Of a stretch of DNA of 64,000 bases, positions 61,805-64,000 are shown one piece after another (within the stretch, counting starts at the first letter, position 1; each line of letters starts with the position of its first letter). The DNA is taken from positions 1 through 64,000 of the forward strand of contig CAWDXD010000043.1 of assembly GCA_963806145.1 (NCBI GenBank), written 5' to 3'. The stretch comes from DASXKD01 sp963806145 (GTDB taxonomy: Bacteria; Actinomycetota; Actinomycetes; Streptosporangiales; Streptosporangiaceae). The notes under the pieces were generated by a model. The model worked only from the letters and a program-made list of their open reading frames with translations, was not told the DNA's origin and did no database searches. The position numbers were made by a program, and so were the translations under genes.

Positions 61805-61910
61805 TGCAAACCTTTGTGTTCATCTGCGGCCGACGCCCCTGCCCCTGCTCACCAGCCGACATGACAGAATGTTATGACTTTGCCTTCCCATTGTCGCGTG
61901 GACCACCTGA

Positions 61911-64000
61911 ATGGCCGGGCTTAACATCTTCTTATGGCTGGCGGCCCGCGCCCCGGCGAGGGCAGCAGCCCCGGCGGGATTCTCGACTGTGCTTGCGCTG
62001 GTGGGCGCCCGCCCCAGCGAGGCCCTGGCAAAGGCACATTCGATCCTGGCGGCGGGCCCCGCCCCCTACGAAGCCTCCGTGGCGTACCAGGCCATCGGGA
62101 TGGCTCACCGGGAGTTCGGCGACCTGGACGCGGCCATGGCCCAGCTGAACACCGCGGTGCGCCTTGCCCGGGCGTCCCGATCGCGGGAGCGGGAGTCCGA
62201 TGTGCTCGCCGCGCTGGGCGTGGCGCTGATCTACCGCGGTCACAGCCGACGTGGGCTGACCGCACTGGGCACCTCCCTTGCGCTGGTCAGCGGCCCGTCA
62301 GCGGCGCGCGTCCTGGTGCGGCGGGGCATCGCGCTGTGGGTTCTCGGCCGCCACCCCGAAGCGCTGGACGACCTGGGACGGGCCATCCGGGTGCTGCGGC
62401 CCGCCGATGACAGCCTGTGGGAGGCGCGGGCGCTTACCGCGCGTGCGCTGGTCCACCTGGCCAGCGGCTCCGCCCGGCGCGCCGAACTCGACCTGGGCCG
62501 GGCCGATCTCCTGTTCGCCGCCACCAGCCAAGCCGTCGAGGTCGCCTTCACCTGGCACAACCGCGCCCTGGTGGCGTTCCGGTCCGGGGACCTGCCTGCG
62601 GCGCTGTCCTTCCTGGACGAGGCCGACCGCCGCTATCGGGACCTGGCCGTGCCGATACCAGACATCGCCATCGACCGGTGCGCCGTGCTGCTCGCCGCCG
62701 GGCTGCCGGGCGATGCGGTCGCCGAGACCGATGCTGCGGTCCGCGGCTACGGCCGCGGCGGACGGGCCACCAAACGGGCCGAGTTGCTGCTGTCCGCGGC
62801 CACGGCGGCACTGGCCGCCGGGGAACCCGGCCTGGCCGCCGAGCGGGCGCGCGCGGCGTGGCGCATGTTCGCCGCCCAGGGCCGCCCCTGGTGGCGCGCG
62901 CACGCCGGCCTGCTGCTGCTGCAAGCCCGCTCCGCAGCCGGCCCGCCGTCGGCCCGGCTGCTCCGCCAGGGCGTCCAGGTCGCGGCCGACCTGGACGTGC
63001 TCGGCTCCGGTGCAGCGGCACAGGCGCGGCTGCTGGCCGGGCGGCTCGCGTCGGCGCTCGGCCGGCCCGGCGAAGCGGATACGCACCTGACCGAGGCGGC
63101 ACGCAACCGGCACCGCCGGGTGACCGCCCTGGCCCGGGCCCAGGGCTGGCTCGCCGAAGCCCTGCGCGCCGAGGCGGCCGGCGACCGGCGGCGGCTGCTC
63201 GCCGCCTGCGCCCGCGGGCTCGCCATCCTGGACGAGCACCAGCTCACGCTCGGCGCCTCGGAACTGCGGGCCCAGGCGACCGCGCACGGCGCCGAACTCG
63301 CGGCGCTCGCACAGCGGTCGGCGCTGGCCGCCGGCCGGCCCCGGCTGCTGCTCGCCTGGAGCGAGCGATGGCGGGCCACGGCCCACGCGATCCCCGCGGC
63401 CCGCCCGGCCGACGACGCGGAACTGCAGGCCGACCTGACCGCGCTACGCGACGTGACCAGCCGCCTGGACCAGGCCCGGGCCAGCGGCGACCCGGCCGGG
63501 CACTTCCGGCGCGAGCAACTGCGGCTGGAAGCCTCGGTGCGGGCCCGGGTGCTGCGTTCCCGCCACGATGGCCGGGGCGGTGAAGGGGGATGGGGAGGCG
63601 GGTGGGGGTTCACCACCGAGCAACTATTGCGCGGGCTCGGCCCGGCAACCCTGGTGCAGATCGTCGCGATCGACGGTGACCTGCACATCCTGGTCTGCGG
63701 CGCGGGCCGGGTACGGCACGTGCGCGGCGGCCGCGCGGACGAGGCGGCGACCGAGGTCGGCTTCGCCCGGTTCGGCCTGCACCGGCTGGCCCATGGCCGG
63801 GGCGCGGGCCCGGGCGGGGCCGCGCTGGCCACGCTGGAGGCCAGCGGGCGCCGGCTGGAGGCGATCCTGCTCGGCCCGGCGGCCCGGCTGCTCGGCAGCG
63901 GGCCGGTGGTCGTGGTCCCGCCCGGCCGGCTGCACGCCGTTCCGTGGGCGCTGCTGCCGGCGCTGCGGGACCGCGCGGTCAGCGTCGCGCCGTCGGCCCG
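61911..64000 (+). CDS. TPR-CHAT (caspase-like) protein, truncated by the window edge
   Basis: An open frame from ATG 61911 to the right edge, at least 696 residues. The first 450 residues are helical TPR-like repeats (SVAYQAIGMAHREFGDLDAAMAQLNTAV; VLVRRGIALWVLGRHPEALDDLGRAI). The start of a CHAT protease domain follows: LLRGLGPATLVQIVAIDGDLHILVCGAGRVR and VVVVPPGRLHAVPWALLPAL, which normally precedes the His-Cys dyad, here beyond the edge. The eighth codon is TTA (61932); GTG 61989 is an alternative start without it. The 106-base gap to the divergent subtilase holds the promoters. Confidence 0.85.
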   Translation, partial: MAGLNIFLWLAARAPARAAAPAGFSTVLALVGARPSEALAKAHSILAAGPAPYEASVAYQAIGMAHREFGDLDAAMAQLNTAVRLARASRSRERESDVLAALGVALIYRGHSRRGLTALGTSLALVSGPSAARVLVRRGIALWVLGRHPEALDDLGRAIRVLRPADDSLWEARALTARALVHLASGSARRAELDLGRADLLFAATSQAVEVAFTWHNRALVAFRSGDLPAALSFLDEADRRYRDLAVPIPDIAIDRCAVLLAAGLPGDAVAETDAAVRGYGRGGRATKRAELLLSAATAALAAGEPGLAAERARAAWRMFAAQGRPWWRAHAGLLLLQARSAAGPPSARLLRQGVQVAADLDVLGSGAAAQARLLAGRLASALGRPGEADTHLTEAARNRHRRVTALARAQGWLAEALRAEAAGDRRRLLAACARGLAILDEHQLTLGASELRAQATAHGAELAALAQRSALAAGRPRLLLAWSERWRATAHAIPAARPADDAELQADLTALRDVTSRLDQARASGDPAGHFRREQLRLEASVRARVLRSRHDGRGGEGGWGGGWGFTTEQLLRGLGPATLVQIVAIDGDLHILVCGAGRVRHVRGGRADEAATEVGFARFGLHRLAHGRGAGPGGAALATLEASGRRLEAILLGPAARLLGSGPVVVVPPGRLHAVPWALLPALRDRAVSVAPSA

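Overview
High-GC actinobacterial chromosome segment. The GC-rich codon use, frequent GTG starts, stop/start overlaps, XRE-DUF5753/HATPase pair, CGNR regulator and TPR-CHAT/subtilase/ECF-sigma group point to an actinomycete, perhaps Streptosporangiales; I cannot name the species. No rRNA, tRNA, CRISPR array, transposase or integrase was seen.

Region 1 (1-26.2 kb) is a methylamine/betaine and one-carbon island. It holds an MttB-family methyltransferase, an IclR regulator, a corrinoid protein, a methyltetrahydrofolate methyltransferase, the corrinoid-activating ferredoxin RACo, a DUF1638 protein and a MetF-like reductase. After a STAND-TPR ATPase and an ArsR/SRPBCC pair come EtfA/EtfB, a dimethylglycine/sarcosine dehydrogenase and an APC permease. 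A second IclR gene heads an operon of aldehyde dehydrogenase, formate-THF ligase and a cyclodeaminase-family protein. With the choline dehydrogenase at 30-32 kb this suggests choline to betaine to dimethylglycine/sarcosine, with methyl groups passed to folate and recovered as formate plus ATP. The mttB gene carries an in-frame TAG that does not lie at the known pyrrolysine site, and many genes in 0-14 kb carry single-base frameshifts.

Region 2 (26.3-37.4 kb) has a secreted two-trefoil lectin, a PLP amino-acid decarboxylase, the choline dehydrogenase, a histidine phosphatase, a small secreted protein, a LigD-type polymerase, an amidohydrolase and an acyl-CoA dehydrogenase.

Region 3 (37.5-46.3 kb) is the most unusual locus. 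A soluble protein joins a complete ABC ATPase domain to a GAF-like region and a histidine kinase. An overlapping response regulator follows, then a sugar-type ABC importer made of a lipoprotein, a single-domain ATPase and two paralogous permeases. The ABC domain of the kinase resembles the importer's own ATPase, suggesting a kinase that reads transporter state directly.

Region 4 (46.3-64 kb) has a Mug glycosylase with a decayed second 3' end, PaaN, an agmatinase-family gene, gene fragments, small hypothetical genes, an XRE/HATPase pair, an M1 peptidase, an FAD oxidoreductase, a CGNR/EamA pair, and finally a subtilase, ECF sigma factor and small protein divergent from a TPR-CHAT protein that runs off the right edge.
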